A stretch of DNA of 32,067 bases from CAYFUT01 sp964346395 (GCA_964346395.1 CAYFUT010000027.1:1-32067); one strand, 5' to 3'; positions 14,449 to 22,949 are shown, numbered from the stretch's first letter. Notes: generated from the sequence alone by a model not told the origin. Numbers and translations: made by a program.

Positions 14449-16620
14449 TTAGTTACCAACTTTCCAGTCTTCATGCTCTAAACCTATATACAATAAACTA
14501 AAAACTGGAAATAATAATAAAGTAGCAGCAGCTACTACCCCCGAATCATTTACTAACATAGTTACTATGCTGCCCACAAGTGCCCCTTTCAATCCTATTG
14601 CTAAGTAAAAATAATTACTCAATAAATCTCTAACTTTTCCTGAAGGCCAGCGGTAGATAACAATTAAAATACCCATAAAAGCTACTAATACCCGACTCCA
14701 AATAGTAGTTTTAAATAATCTTAAATTTATTTTTAATTTGCGGGAAATAATCAAGAATAACTGGTTAATCCCCTTCTGCTTAATTCTAACCAATAAACGC
14801 CCCAGATGACCCCTTTCTCCTCCAAATTTGAACCATTCTATAATCACAACCCCTAATATTATTACTCCTGCTAAAAAAACTATACGTAATAAAAAGTTAT
14901 ATCCGAATTCTACTCCCCGCAGAGATAAATAAACAACAGCACTGACTACTGCTGCCGTAATCAAACCACCAAAATTAGCTCCCAACTGCGGGAAGCCGAT
15001 AGTTACCGTCAATAAACCAAGCCCTACCAGAAAAGTCCAGTCCGGCAATTCCGGTTTTAGCTCCTTGCTGCCGGTAATTCCAATCAAAAAAGCTCCCACC
15101 AATAAGCCCATAAATTCATTTCCTAACCCATAATACCGCGCTCCAATAACCGGAGAATAGCTAAATACCGATAATTTAGTCCAGTCGCTTCCTCCCCATA
15201 AGTCAAAAACTAACAATCCAGAAGTAATTACCGCCGGCAGAACAATTGCCCATAATTCATTCTTGCATAAGTTAATACTAGTTGCCGCCAATAAAAAACT
15301 AACTATTAACCAGATTACTCCTGCCTCCACTAGGGAATAATTTAAAAAATTCTCCGATAATAGAAAAAAGATCGGCAGCCAGAGCAGACTAACCACTGCC
15401 GTTATTACAATTTGTTTTAAAAAAGTAATATTTTTCCTATAAATTAAAACAAAACCACTCCCAAATAAAACTATAATCTGCAGCCAGATAAATAAATCAA
15501 CTAAACGCGGCCGCCAGGAAAAAGTGGTTTGGATTTTTTCTTGCTGCTTTGCTAAATAATCAAGCGGCTTATCAGCGGCTATTGAAGAAATTCGACATCC
15601 GGGAAGATTAGATTTAAAGCCCGTTAATAACTGATAAATTGTAGGAGCTAAATCAAGATTCGTAATTAAACCAGAGCGTTTAGTAGTAGCAGAAGTTAAT
15701 AATCCCTTTTTTATCCCCGGGCCAACTACTAAAGCAAGAGTTAGTTTTCTGCCTAGCTGACTCCCCTGGCGGGAGGGAGTTGGGGTAACCAACATTAAAT
15801 AATCAGTAGCTAAATTCATTTCTTGTTCAATTTGTCCTAGCAATCTATCAGTTCGTTTGATAGCTTTTCGTTTAGCCTGATTAAATCGTTTGGTGGTTAA
15901 ATCATTCTTAACTGCTTCTACTCGCGATGTATCCCCGGCTTCAATAACTAAAAGATCACTTTCAGAATAAAATTTTTCAAACTGACGCTGCAAATATTCA
16001 TGATTTGTCAGATAGCCAGCCGGATAATCCCCCGCTGACCGATGCATTTCCCGACTCACATCTCCAACAGCAACTCCTTGTTGATTAATCCCAAGCAGAG
16101 CTATATGTCGGCGCGGCTGCTGCCATGTATCAGCATTACCTAAGACAGCAACTTGACAGTCAGCCTGCTCCAACAAAGCAGCTAACTTTCCGACTTCTGC
16201 CTGATAATCACTCTGTGAATTTCGACGCCTGATCCGGGGCAGCCCTATATTTACTACTTTGCTTGCCCCCTCTAATTTCTCTATTCGGCGCTGATAAATA
16301 TTTTCAGCTGTAGTTCCTTTATATACTTCCCTTTGCTTAAAATTCAAATAACCAGCTGTCCCCGCAGTAGCTCGTTGGCCGCTGCCAATAGTTAAATAAG
16401 TATCTTTCGGTTCTAAACTGCCGGCGGTTTTCGTATTCATTAAACCTACTGCTCCCCGGGCTAATAGATCATCTAGCCGGGGAGTAGAAACTTGCTGCCA
16501 ATCAGTTAAATTTACTCTATCCGCAATCAACAAAACCACTTTTGTATCTTCTTTCGCTTCTAAGGAAGCAGGAAAGCATAGAAAAATAAGGAGCAAACAA
16601 CAAACCAATTTATACTTCAT
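14449..16620 (-). CDS. Alkaline-phosphatase-fold domain fused to a polytopic membrane domain
   Basis: This is an uncharacterised protein of 723 residues. A signal peptide (residues 1-22, ending SLEA) exports an AlkP-superfamily-like domain to about residue 350: VVLLIADRVNLTDW, TPRLDDLLARGAVGLMN, DTYLTIGSGQRA, DLLVIEAGD (222-230), LMLVTPTPS (275-283) and LITNLDLAPTIYQLL. A second half of about ten hydrophobic spans follows, including SPVIGARYYGLGNEFMG. The usual AlkP metal motif near the end (SDHG) is replaced by TPTPS, so hydrolysis by the standard two-metal mechanism is doubtful. Related proteins are annotated as hypothetical in Firmicutes and Actinobacteria, as far as I recall. SD AGGGAGTGG precedes ATG 16620. 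It lies 15 bases after ireB and 18 bases before the FtsA-like start, which indicates one operon. Confidence 0.75.
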   Translation of the reverse strand: MKYKLVCCLLLIFLCFPASLEAKEDTKVVLLIADRVNLTDWQQVSTPRLDDLLARGAVGLMNTKTAGSLEPKDTYLTIGSGQRATAGTAGYLNFKQREVYKGTTAENIYQRRIEKLEGASKVVNIGLPRIRRRNSQSDYQAEVGKLAALLEQADCQVAVLGNADTWQQPRRHIALLGINQQGVAVGDVSREMHRSAGDYPAGYLTNHEYLQRQFEKFYSESDLLVIEAGDTSRVEAVKNDLTTKRFNQAKRKAIKRTDRLLGQIEQEMNLATDYLMLVTPTPSRQGSQLGRKLTLALVVGPGIKKGLLTSATTKRSGLITNLDLAPTIYQLLTGFKSNLPGCRISSIAADKPLDYLAKQQEKIQTTFSWRPRLVDLFIWLQIIVLFGSGFVLIYRKNITFLKQIVITAVVSLLWLPIFFLLSENFLNYSLVEAGVIWLIVSFLLAATSINLCKNELWAIVLPAVITSGLLVFDLWGGSDWTKLSVFSYSPVIGARYYGLGNEFMGLLVGAFLIGITGSKELKPELPDWTFLVGLGLLTVTIGFPQLGANFGGLITAAVVSAVVYLSLRGVEFGYNFLLRIVFLAGVIILGVVIIEWFKFGGERGHLGRLLVRIKQKGINQLFLIISRKLKINLRLFKTTIWSRVLVAFMGILIVIYRWPSGKVRDLLSNYFYLAIGLKGALVGSIVTMLVNDSGVVAAATLLLFPVFSLLYIGLEHEDWKVGN

Positions 16621-16635
16621 TAGACCACTCCCTAA

Positions 16636-16887
16636 CTACTCCTGCAGATAACTGGTCACCAACTTTTCAATAATTTCATCACGCTCAAACTTTCTAATCT
16701 TACTCCGCGCCTGGTTATGACTAGTAATATAAGCTGGATCCCCCGATAAAATATAACCTACTATCTGATCAATAGGATTATATCCTTTTTCTTCTAGAGC
16801 ATTATAGACTTCCTTCAAGGCAGTTGCTACTTCCGTATCTTTTTCCTTTTCCACCTTAAACATCATTGTTTTTTCAGAATCAGTCAT
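16636..16887 (-). CDS. ireB: IreB family regulatory phosphoprotein (UPF0297, YrzL)
   Basis: This is an 83-residue protein of the IreB family, studied in Enterococcus as a substrate of the PASTA kinase IreK and a negative regulator of cephalosporin resistance. The conserved core ALEEKGYNPIDQIVGYILSG, then DPAYITSHNQARSKIRKFER and DEIIEKLVTSYL, is nearly family consensus. Thr2 and Thr7 in the N-terminal MTDSEKTMMF are the candidates for phosphorylation. A GTG at 16896 is embedded in the SD TGAGGTGA, so ATG 16887 is the start. As in Bacillus it follows alaS; here it precedes a three-gene envelope block instead of ruvX directly. Confidence 0.95.
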   Translation of the reverse strand: MTDSEKTMMFKVEKEKDTEVATALKEVYNALEEKGYNPIDQIVGYILSGDPAYITSHNQARSKIRKFERDEIIEKLVTSYLQE

Positions 16888-16934
16888 AGTAGTCACCTCA
16901 ATACTTAGTATTATTTTTTCCTAATAATTTCTAT

Positions 16935-19562
16935 TTATTCATTAGCAGAACCAATTATTTCTCGAGCTTCATCTAAAGCAGCAGTGGTTTTCTCCGGTTG
17001 ACTGCCGCCCGCCTGAGCCATATCAGGACGGCCGCCGCCACCGCCGCCAGCAACTTGGGCTACTTGCCCAATTATATCTCCAGCATGATAACCCTGCTCA
17101 ACTAAATCTTCAGTTACCATAGCTACAAATAACACCTTGTCAGATAATTGAGAACCTAAAATTATAATTCCCGAATCAAGTTCGGCTTTTAGCTCATCAC
17201 CCATCTTCCGCAGTCCTTCCGCATCTAAATCAGTTACCCGTTCTATTATAACTTTGATTCCCTTTATCTCTTCGGCTTCCGTTATTAATTCTTCTGTTTG
17301 GAAAGCGGCTAATTTATCCTTCAAACTAGCTATTTCCGACTCCAGCTCTTTAATTCTTTCTTGCTGCTTATCAACCTTCTGAACTACTTCTTCCGGATGA
17401 ACTTTTAATTTATCAGCTAAGGTAGCAATTACTTCCTCCTGCTCATTAACATACTGCAAAGCTTCCTTTCCCGTTACGCATTCTACGCGCCTGGTACCAG
17501 CCGCAATGCCTGATTCGCTGATGATTTTAAATAAACCCAACTCGCCAGTACTTTCTACGTGAGTTCCCCCACACAATTCTTTACTATAATCTCCCGCTTT
17601 AACTACTCGCACCTGCTCCCCATACTTTTCACCAAACAGAGCTGTTACTCCTTCTTCTTTAGCTACTTCCAAGGACATTTCTTCTGTCACTACTGGTAAG
17701 TTAGCCAAAATTTGATTATTTACCCTAGTTTCTATTTCTTTAATTTCAGACTCCGTTACAGCTTCAAAATGAGTAAAATCAAACCGTAATCGCTCGGGAC
17801 TCACTAACGACCCCGACTGATTAACATGATCGCCAAGCACTTCTTTTAGCACCTGATGTAAAAGGTGCGTTCCTGTATGATTACGAGCAGCTGCTTTCCT
17901 TAATTCTGTATCTACACTAGCTGTTACCTGCTCTCCAGTAGTTAATTCTCCCTCCGTTACTTTTACTTGCTGAACTATTACTTCAGCTAATTCCTGAGTA
18001 TCTATAACTTCTGCTCGTCCGCTAGCTCCGCTGATAATTCCTTGGTCGCCAACTTGACCCCCGTTTTCTGCATAAAAAGGTGTTTTAGCCAATACCACTT
18101 CTGCCTCTTGTCCGGCAGGAACACTAGTCATTTTCTCTTCGTCCTGCACTAAACTGACTACTTCTGTCTCTGCTTTATAATTATTATAACCAATAAATTC
18201 AACATTTTCCACCTGTTTGCGAATAGATTTAAATAATTCTACCCGCTTATGTTCCCGATCATGGTCTTCTCGAGCTTCTCTTGCTCTAGCCCTCTGTCGC
18301 TCCATAGCCTTTTCATATCCTGGTTCATCGATAGTAAAACCCCGTTCCTGGGCAATCTCCGCTGTCAATTCCTTAGGAAAACCATAAGTATCATACAGCA
18401 TAAAAACCTTTTCTCCTGGAATCTCAGTTACTGCTTGTTCCTCTAATTCAGTAATAACTTGTTCTAAAATTTCCATCCCCTGGGCTAAAGTTTCTTGAAA
18501 CTTCAATTCTTCTTGCTTAATAATTTTCTTAATTTGCTCTTCTTTCTTTTGAATAGTAGAATAATAATCTCCCATAATATCAACTATTACCGGAACAATT
18601 TGGTGCAGAAACGGACTTTCTAAATTTAATTCTCGAGCATACCGAACCGCCCGCCGCAATAACCTGCGCACTATATATCCTCTACCTTCATTAGAAGGCA
18701 AAGCTCCATCTCCAATAGCAAAAGTTACTGATCTGCTGTGGTCAGCAATTACCTTTAAAGCAATATCAGTTTCCTCTTGCTGTCCATACTCTACTGCACA
18801 GTGGTCAGTAATATAATCAATAATAGGTTTAAATAGATCTGTCTCAAAGTTGGTCGGCGTATCCTGCAGCAAAGATGCTAACCGCTCTAAGCCTACTCCA
18901 GTATCAATATTTTTATCCGGCAGGTCTACATACTCTCCCGATTCAGTTTTATTATATTGACTAAATACCAAATTCCAAATTTCTAAATATCGATCGCAGT
19001 CACAGCCTAATTCGCAACCCCCTGCACAACCAAATTCTTCTCCTCGGTCATAGTGAATCTCCGAACAGGGTCCGCAGGGTCCAGTTCCTATTTCCCAAAA
19101 GTTTTCCTCTTTCCCCATTCTTACAATCCTATCGGCAGGAACCCCGATCTTTTCATGCCAAATTTTAAAAGCTTCATCATCATCCTTAAAAATTGAAATT
19201 ACAAAATTATCCGGGTTTAAATTTAATTCTTCTGTTAAAAATTCATATCCCCAAGTAATAGCTTCCTCTTTAAAGTAATCACCAAACGAAAAATTCCCTA
19301 GCATTTCAAAAAAGGTTTGGTGGCGAGCAGTATGTCCTACATTTTCAATATCATTCGTTCGGATACACTTCTGCGCCGTAGCTATTCTCGTTTTAGGAGG
19401 TGTCGCTTCTCCTGAAAAATAATCCTTCAAAGGCGCCATCCCGGCATTAATCCATAATAAAGTAGGATCATTCTGCGGAATTAAGGAAGCACTAGGTAAT
19501 ATTTTATGATCCTTGCGAGCAAAAAAGTCTAAAAACTTCTGGCGAATTTCACTACTTTTCAT
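16935..19562 (-). CDS. alaS: Alanyl-tRNA synthetase
   Basis: This enzyme charges tRNA-Ala with alanine and edits Ser and Gly mischarging. It has 875 residues, full length. The class II catalytic domain opens with SSEIRQKFLDFFARKDHK and has the motif FFEMLGNFSFGDYFK. The editing domain has the zinc-binding HTGTHLLH and CGGTHVESTGELG. A coiled region and the C-Ala domain follow, with the glycine-rich VAGGGGGGRPDMAQAGG. A Cys-rich insert (CAGGCELGCDCDRY) in the catalytic domain is seen in many Firmicute AlaRS. SD GGAGGGGGAG precedes ATG 19562. The 99-base gap to the upstream gene is too short for a T-box leader. Confidence 0.98.
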   Translation of the reverse strand: MKSSEIRQKFLDFFARKDHKILPSASLIPQNDPTLLWINAGMAPLKDYFSGEATPPKTRIATAQKCIRTNDIENVGHTARHQTFFEMLGNFSFGDYFKEEAITWGYEFLTEELNLNPDNFVISIFKDDDEAFKIWHEKIGVPADRIVRMGKEENFWEIGTGPCGPCSEIHYDRGEEFGCAGGCELGCDCDRYLEIWNLVFSQYNKTESGEYVDLPDKNIDTGVGLERLASLLQDTPTNFETDLFKPIIDYITDHCAVEYGQQEETDIALKVIADHSRSVTFAIGDGALPSNEGRGYIVRRLLRRAVRYARELNLESPFLHQIVPVIVDIMGDYYSTIQKKEEQIKKIIKQEELKFQETLAQGMEILEQVITELEEQAVTEIPGEKVFMLYDTYGFPKELTAEIAQERGFTIDEPGYEKAMERQRARAREAREDHDREHKRVELFKSIRKQVENVEFIGYNNYKAETEVVSLVQDEEKMTSVPAGQEAEVVLAKTPFYAENGGQVGDQGIISGASGRAEVIDTQELAEVIVQQVKVTEGELTTGEQVTASVDTELRKAAARNHTGTHLLHQVLKEVLGDHVNQSGSLVSPERLRFDFTHFEAVTESEIKEIETRVNNQILANLPVVTEEMSLEVAKEEGVTALFGEKYGEQVRVVKAGDYSKELCGGTHVESTGELGLFKIISESGIAAGTRRVECVTGKEALQYVNEQEEVIATLADKLKVHPEEVVQKVDKQQERIKELESEIASLKDKLAAFQTEELITEAEEIKGIKVIIERVTDLDAEGLRKMGDELKAELDSGIIILGSQLSDKVLFVAMVTEDLVEQGYHAGDIIGQVAQVAGGGGGGRPDMAQAGGSQPEKTTAALDEAREIIGSANE

Positions 19563-19661
19563 TATTCTCCCCCTCCACTATATCCACTGTTAATTACGCA
19601 TTAATTAGTTTATGTAATTTGCTTTCCATTTTTAATTAAGCTAAACTTAGTTTATATAATA

Positions 19662-20693
19662 TTAGAAATCTGAGCTATTGTCAACAGAAAGGAGAATATA
19701 ATGAAATACTTCCTTAATAATAGTAGCGGCTGGAATAGCAATTATCATCCCTACAATTCCCAGCAGTTCTCCGCCGGCCAATAATGAAAAAATAATCAAG
19801 ATAGGATGTAATCCTACCTTTTCTCCCATTATTTTAGGAGAAATAATATTCCCTTCAATCTGTTGAATAATAAAAAATAAAATAGTCACCTTGAACATTA
19901 AATTTAAAGAAGTAAAAGAGGCTACAATAACCGCTGGTAAAGCTCCTATTATTGGTCCAAAATAAGGAATCATATTTAAAATACCAGCTAAAATTCCAAT
20001 TAGCAAAGAAAATTTAACATTAAACCAAATCAAGCCGACAGTAGAAAAAATACCAACTAAAATACTTACTATAAGTTGGCCCCTTAAAAAAGCAAATACT
20101 CCTTCATTGATTCTAATTAATAAATCGTCAACTTCATCATGATAAATACAGGGCAATAAAGACCAGAAATAATCTTTTAATTCTTCCCAATCTTTCAAAA
20201 TATAAAACGCCAACACAGGTGCCATTACTAAACTGAAGATCCGAGATAATAAATTTAAGATTACTTCACTCGTTCGCTCAATAAATTGCAGTAGAAACTC
20301 TTTAATTCGGGTGATTAACCGCTCAAGAATCAAATTAATAGTCGGTGGAATATCAATCTTTTGGTAGCGCTGATTAAACTGCCTAATCATCTTCTCAACT
20401 TGCTCAACATAAGTGGGTAATTTAGCAGTTAAAATATCTAACTCATTAATTACAGCCGGCAGCACTGTGACTACTATAAATCCTGAAAGCGCCATTAACA
20501 CGCCCACTACAAAAATAAGCGCTCCCATCCTAGGCATATCATTATCTACCAATCTTTGAATTAAAGGATTAACAAAATAAGCTAATATAAAAGCTAACAT
20601 AAAAGGAAATAAAACTGCCCGCACAAGGTGCAAAAAATAAACAGCAGCAAACAAACATAAAAATAATATCAACTGCCGTTTTTTCTGTTCCAA
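19662..20693 (-). CDS. AI-2E family transporter (YrrI-like membrane protein)
   Basis: This is a polytopic membrane protein of 343 residues in the AI-2E (PurR-regulated permease) family, formerly UPF0118. Two N-terminal helices (LILFLCLFAAVYFL and FMLAFILAYFVNPLIQRL) are followed by a long soluble insertion and a C-terminal bundle containing LNMIPYFGPIIGALPAVIVA and LLGIVGMIIAIPAATIIKE. Family members export signalling compounds or act as ion antiporters in some species; the substrate here is not predictable. Translation starts at TTG 20693, with AGGAGGGAG about 8 bases upstream and no better start nearby. In Bacillus the homologue yrrI also precedes alaS. A separate alaS promoter was not found, so co-transcription is likely. 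Confidence 0.9.
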   Translation of the reverse strand: MEQKKRQLILFLCLFAAVYFLHLVRAVLFPFMLAFILAYFVNPLIQRLVDNDMPRMGALIFVVGVLMALSGFIVVTVLPAVINELDILTAKLPTYVEQVEKMIRQFNQRYQKIDIPPTINLILERLITRIKEFLLQFIERTSEVILNLLSRIFSLVMAPVLAFYILKDWEELKDYFWSLLPCIYHDEVDDLLIRINEGVFAFLRGQLIVSILVGIFSTVGLIWFNVKFSLLIGILAGILNMIPYFGPIIGALPAVIVASFTSLNLMFKVTILFFIIQQIEGNIISPKIMGEKVGLHPILIIFSLLAGGELLGIVGMIIAIPAATIIKEVFHYILLSVDNSSDF

Positions 20694-20787
20694 AAATACT
20701 CCCTCCTAAATAATAAAAAAGAAGTGCTTATTTTATTTTTTACCGTAACTTATTATTCCCTAACTTTTCTTATTTAATTCTTACTGC
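20694..20787. other. Intergenic region upstream of the yrrI-alaS unit
   Basis: This AT-rich spacer must contain the promoter of the long yrrI-alaS transcription unit, because a terminator lies immediately to its right. I could not identify convincing -35 and -10 boxes. Confidence 0.4.
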
Positions 20788-20820
20788 AAAAAAAATAAAA
20801 AGGCAGCCTATCGGCTGCCT
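20788..20820 (-). terminator. Terminator, second of two after yunB
   Basis: AGGCAGCC (20801-20808) and GGCTGCCT (20813-20820) form an 8-bp stem with a TATC loop, followed on the minus strand by TTTTATTTTTTTTGC. It backs up the hairpin at 20917-20936. Confidence 0.85.
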
Positions 20821-20824
20821 AATC

Positions 20825-20848
20825 TGAGATTAAGGTTGAGATTGAGTC
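20825..20848. repeat. Degenerate hexamer tract TRAGRT beside a terminator
   Basis: Four consecutive hexamers TGAGAT, TAAGGT, TGAGAT, TGAGTC follow the hairpin at 20801-20820 on the plus strand. A similar tract lies at 25572-25601, also right beside a hairpin. Confidence 0.5.
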
Positions 20849-20912
20849 AAACATACAGTCAAATTAGTAAAAGTTATCCATAACCCCTAAAAAATATAAT
20901 TCCCAAAACGAT

Positions 20913-20936
20913 AAAAAAGCCGCCTAATGGCGACTT
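20913..20936 (-). terminator. Terminator directly after yunB, copy of a dispersed hairpin
   Basis: AAGCCGCC (20917-20924), TAAT loop, GGCGACTT (20929-20936); eight pairs including one G-U, with TTTTTT following on the minus strand. The same hairpin with one base changed stands at 25554-25573. Confidence 0.8.
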
Positions 20937-20943
20937 AACTTTT

Positions 20944-21597
20944 TTATTTACTTTTTTTAAATAACCCTTCTTCTACCCCCACATAAACTTCCGGTACCTG
21001 ACCTACAATCACTGCTTCTGTCAGCGGCACCTCAGTAGTTACTCTAATATTAGTACTAATTAAAGGAACTACTACCTTAGTCTTCGTCTTAACTTCTAAA
21101 TAAATTTTATGTTTGGTCTGATTAATGCCTACTGATTCAAATTTATCTACTAAATTACTCTTAACAGCACTATATGGTAAAATTTTCGCCTTCAACAGCG
21201 GAACAAATTTCGATAAAATTTCAATTCCAAATATCTGCGAAATAGGAATTTCTACTACCTTCCCTTGCTGTTTTTCCAGAGCTTCCTGCACTGCTAAAGT
21301 AATATTGGAAGACAATTCATTAACCATCTGTAAATTAGGCTGCATTAACGTAATCTGCCCTTCGCGATTAGTCTTTACTGTAACTAAATCACTATAAGCT
21401 AAAGTATCCGTCTGGTCATTAATCGCCTGGTGAATAATTGTAGTTACAATGCCAGTCACTGTTGCTTCAGAGATATTATGCAGCAGCGGCTGTAAAGTAG
21501 TTTCCACCAGCGCAACTGTAAGAATAAAGATTACTACTAAAACAATTATACTTATTTTTAACCAAGCGCCTAACTTCTGCTGTAATAACAAAAGCAT
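20944..21597 (-). CDS. yunB: Sporulation protein YunB
   Basis: This is a membrane-anchored sporulation protein of about 217 residues. An N-terminal transmembrane helix (KISIIVLVVIFILTVALVE) is followed by an extracytoplasmic domain with the YunB landmarks LAYSDLVTVKTNREGQI, EIPISQIFGIE, FESVGINQTKHKIYLEV and TEAVIVGQVPEVYVG. In Bacillus yunB is transcribed by sigma-E in the mother cell and its loss impairs sporulation; its molecular role is not known to me. The start is uncertain: GTG 21600 and ATG 21597 lie within or too close to the SD AAGGGG, and TTG 21591 has better spacing. A possible sigma-E-type promoter is at 21609-21637. Two terminators follow the gene. Confidence 0.9.
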   Translation of the reverse strand: MLLLLQQKLGAWLKISIIVLVVIFILTVALVETTLQPLLHNISEATVTGIVTTIIHQAINDQTDTLAYSDLVTVKTNREGQITLMQPNLQMVNELSSNITLAVQEALEKQQGKVVEIPISQIFGIEILSKFVPLLKAKILPYSAVKSNLVDKFESVGINQTKHKIYLEVKTKTKVVVPLISTNIRVTTEVPLTEAVIVGQVPEVYVGVEEGLFKKSK

Positions 21598-21599
21598 CA

Positions 21600-21626
21600 C
21601 CCCTTAACATTGTATTAATTAAGGGG
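21600..21626 (-). promoter_or_regulatory. Hairpin covering the yunB ribosome binding site
   Basis: CCCCTTAA (21600-21607) pairs perfectly with TTAAGGGG (21619-21626) around an 11-base loop. On the minus strand the 3' arm contains the yunB SD AAGGGG. In transcripts reading through from tyrS this would mask the SD. Confidence 0.45.
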
Positions 21627-21637
21627 CAATAATGTGT
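21609..21637 (-). promoter_or_regulatory. Possible sigma-E-type promoter of yunB
   Basis: On the minus strand ACACATT (21637-21631), a 14-base spacer and AATACAAT (21616-21609) match Bacillus sigma-E elements at 5 of 7 and 7 of 8 positions. It would start transcription near 21602, giving a very short leader that lacks the 5' arm of the SD hairpin. Confidence 0.45.
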
Positions 21638-21640
21638 AAA

Positions 21641-22861
21641 TTATTCTAAATTTATTCTAGCAAATCTTCTTTTTCCTACCTGAATAATCATTTCATCCTC
21701 GATTTCTAAATCAATATTAATCTTCTTATATTTTTCCCCATTAATTCGGACTGCTCCCTGCTTAATCATACGTCGAGCTTGACTTTTACTATCTACTAAT
21801 CCAGTAGTAAAGACCAACTCTACAATCCACATCTCTCCACCTTCTAGTTCCTCACTAACAATATCAATTTCAGGAATTTCATTCGGAATACCGCCTTTTT
21901 TAAATACATTTTCAAATTCCTGCTCTGCTTTTTCAGCTGCTGCTTCATCATAGTATTTAGTAACAATTTCTCGGGCTAATTTCTTTTTGGCTTTCATAGG
22001 ATGTAGTTCTTCCTTTGCCAAACCAGACTTGATTTTCTCTAGCTCCTCTAGCGGAACATCAGTTACTAACTCAAAATAGCGGGTAATTAATTCATCCGGT
22101 AGGGACATTACTTTACCATACATTTCCCCCGGCCGCTCATTAATGCTAATATAATTTTTTTTGCTTTTACTCATTTTATTAACTCCATCTAGTCCTTCCA
22201 ACAGAGGCATCATTACTAGCACCTGTGGTTCCTGCCCATATTCTTTCTGCAACTTACGCCCGGCCAATAAATTAAATTTCTGATCTGTCCCTCCTAGTTC
22301 TATATCAGCTTCAATAGCTACCGAATCGTAAGCCTGTAAAATCGGATAGAAAAATTCATGAATACTAATCGGCTGATTGTTTTTATACCGCTGAGAAAAA
22401 TCTTCTCTTTCCAGCATTCTAGCTACTGTATACTGAGAAGATAATTCCACGGCATCAATAAAATTTAAATCTCCAAACCACTCTCCATTAAAGACTACTT
22501 CTGTTTTTTCCGGATTAAGCACCTTAAAAAACTGCTCTTTGTAATTTTTAGTATTCTCTTTAATCTGTTCTTCCGTTAGCTGCTCCCTTGTTTCTGAACG
22601 GCCGGTAGGATCCCCGATTCGACCAGTAACGTCGCCAATAATCAGGCAAACTCGGTGCCCTAACTCTTGAAACTGTTTTAATTTCTGCAACACCACAGTG
22701 TGCCCTAGGTGAATTTCAGCTCCCGTAGGGTCAACTCCCAGCTTTACTTTCAGCGATTCATCTTCTGCTTTGGCTGTTTCCAACTTTTCTTTTAAATCTT
22801 CTTTACCAATGATTTCTTCTGCTCCCCGATTAATTACCTCTAGCTGCTGCTTAATATTCAT
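21641..22861 (-). CDS. tyrS: Tyrosyl-tRNA synthetase
   Basis: This is a class I aminoacyl-tRNA synthetase of 406 residues. The HIGH-type motif is HLGH (51-54) in DPTGAEIHLGHTVVLQKL, and the KMSKS loop is NKMSKSKKNYISI, after the tyrosine-binding IELGGTDQKFNLLAGR. A C-terminal S4 RNA-binding domain begins near FTTGLVDSKSQARRMIKQGAVRING. The length and motifs fit the TyrZ-like branch common in Clostridia. SD GGGAGG precedes ATG 22861. It has its own promoter (22921-22949) and a leader of only about 55 bases, so there is no T-box. Confidence 0.96.
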   Translation of the reverse strand: MNIKQQLEVINRGAEEIIGKEDLKEKLETAKAEDESLKVKLGVDPTGAEIHLGHTVVLQKLKQFQELGHRVCLIIGDVTGRIGDPTGRSETREQLTEEQIKENTKNYKEQFFKVLNPEKTEVVFNGEWFGDLNFIDAVELSSQYTVARMLEREDFSQRYKNNQPISIHEFFYPILQAYDSVAIEADIELGGTDQKFNLLAGRKLQKEYGQEPQVLVMMPLLEGLDGVNKMSKSKKNYISINERPGEMYGKVMSLPDELITRYFELVTDVPLEELEKIKSGLAKEELHPMKAKKKLAREIVTKYYDEAAAEKAEQEFENVFKKGGIPNEIPEIDIVSEELEGGEMWIVELVFTTGLVDSKSQARRMIKQGAVRINGEKYKKINIDLEIEDEMIIQVGKRRFARINLE

Positions 22862-22920
22862 TAATTATCCTCCCATCAATTATTATTTATAGTAATTTAC
22901 AACTATTTTTCTGCTTTAAG

Positions 22921-22949
22921 ATTATAACACATCCCCTTAAGAATATCAA
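22921..22949 (-). promoter_or_regulatory. Sigma-A promoter of tyrS
   Basis: TTGATA (22949-22944), 17-base spacer, perfect TATAAT (22926-22921), with an extended -10 TG one base before it, on the minus strand. Confidence 0.8.

Noticed and set aside
16900..16912. Short palindrome AATACTTAGTATT before ireB
   Set aside because: Only a 6-bp AT-rich stem; too weak to call a regulator site or terminator.
19563..19661. T-box leader for alaS
   Set aside because: Only 99 bases are available and no T-box sequence or terminator/antiterminator pair is visible.
22862..22920. T-box leader for tyrS
   Set aside because: The promoter leaves a leader of about 55 bases, too short for a T-box, and no terminator precedes the gene.
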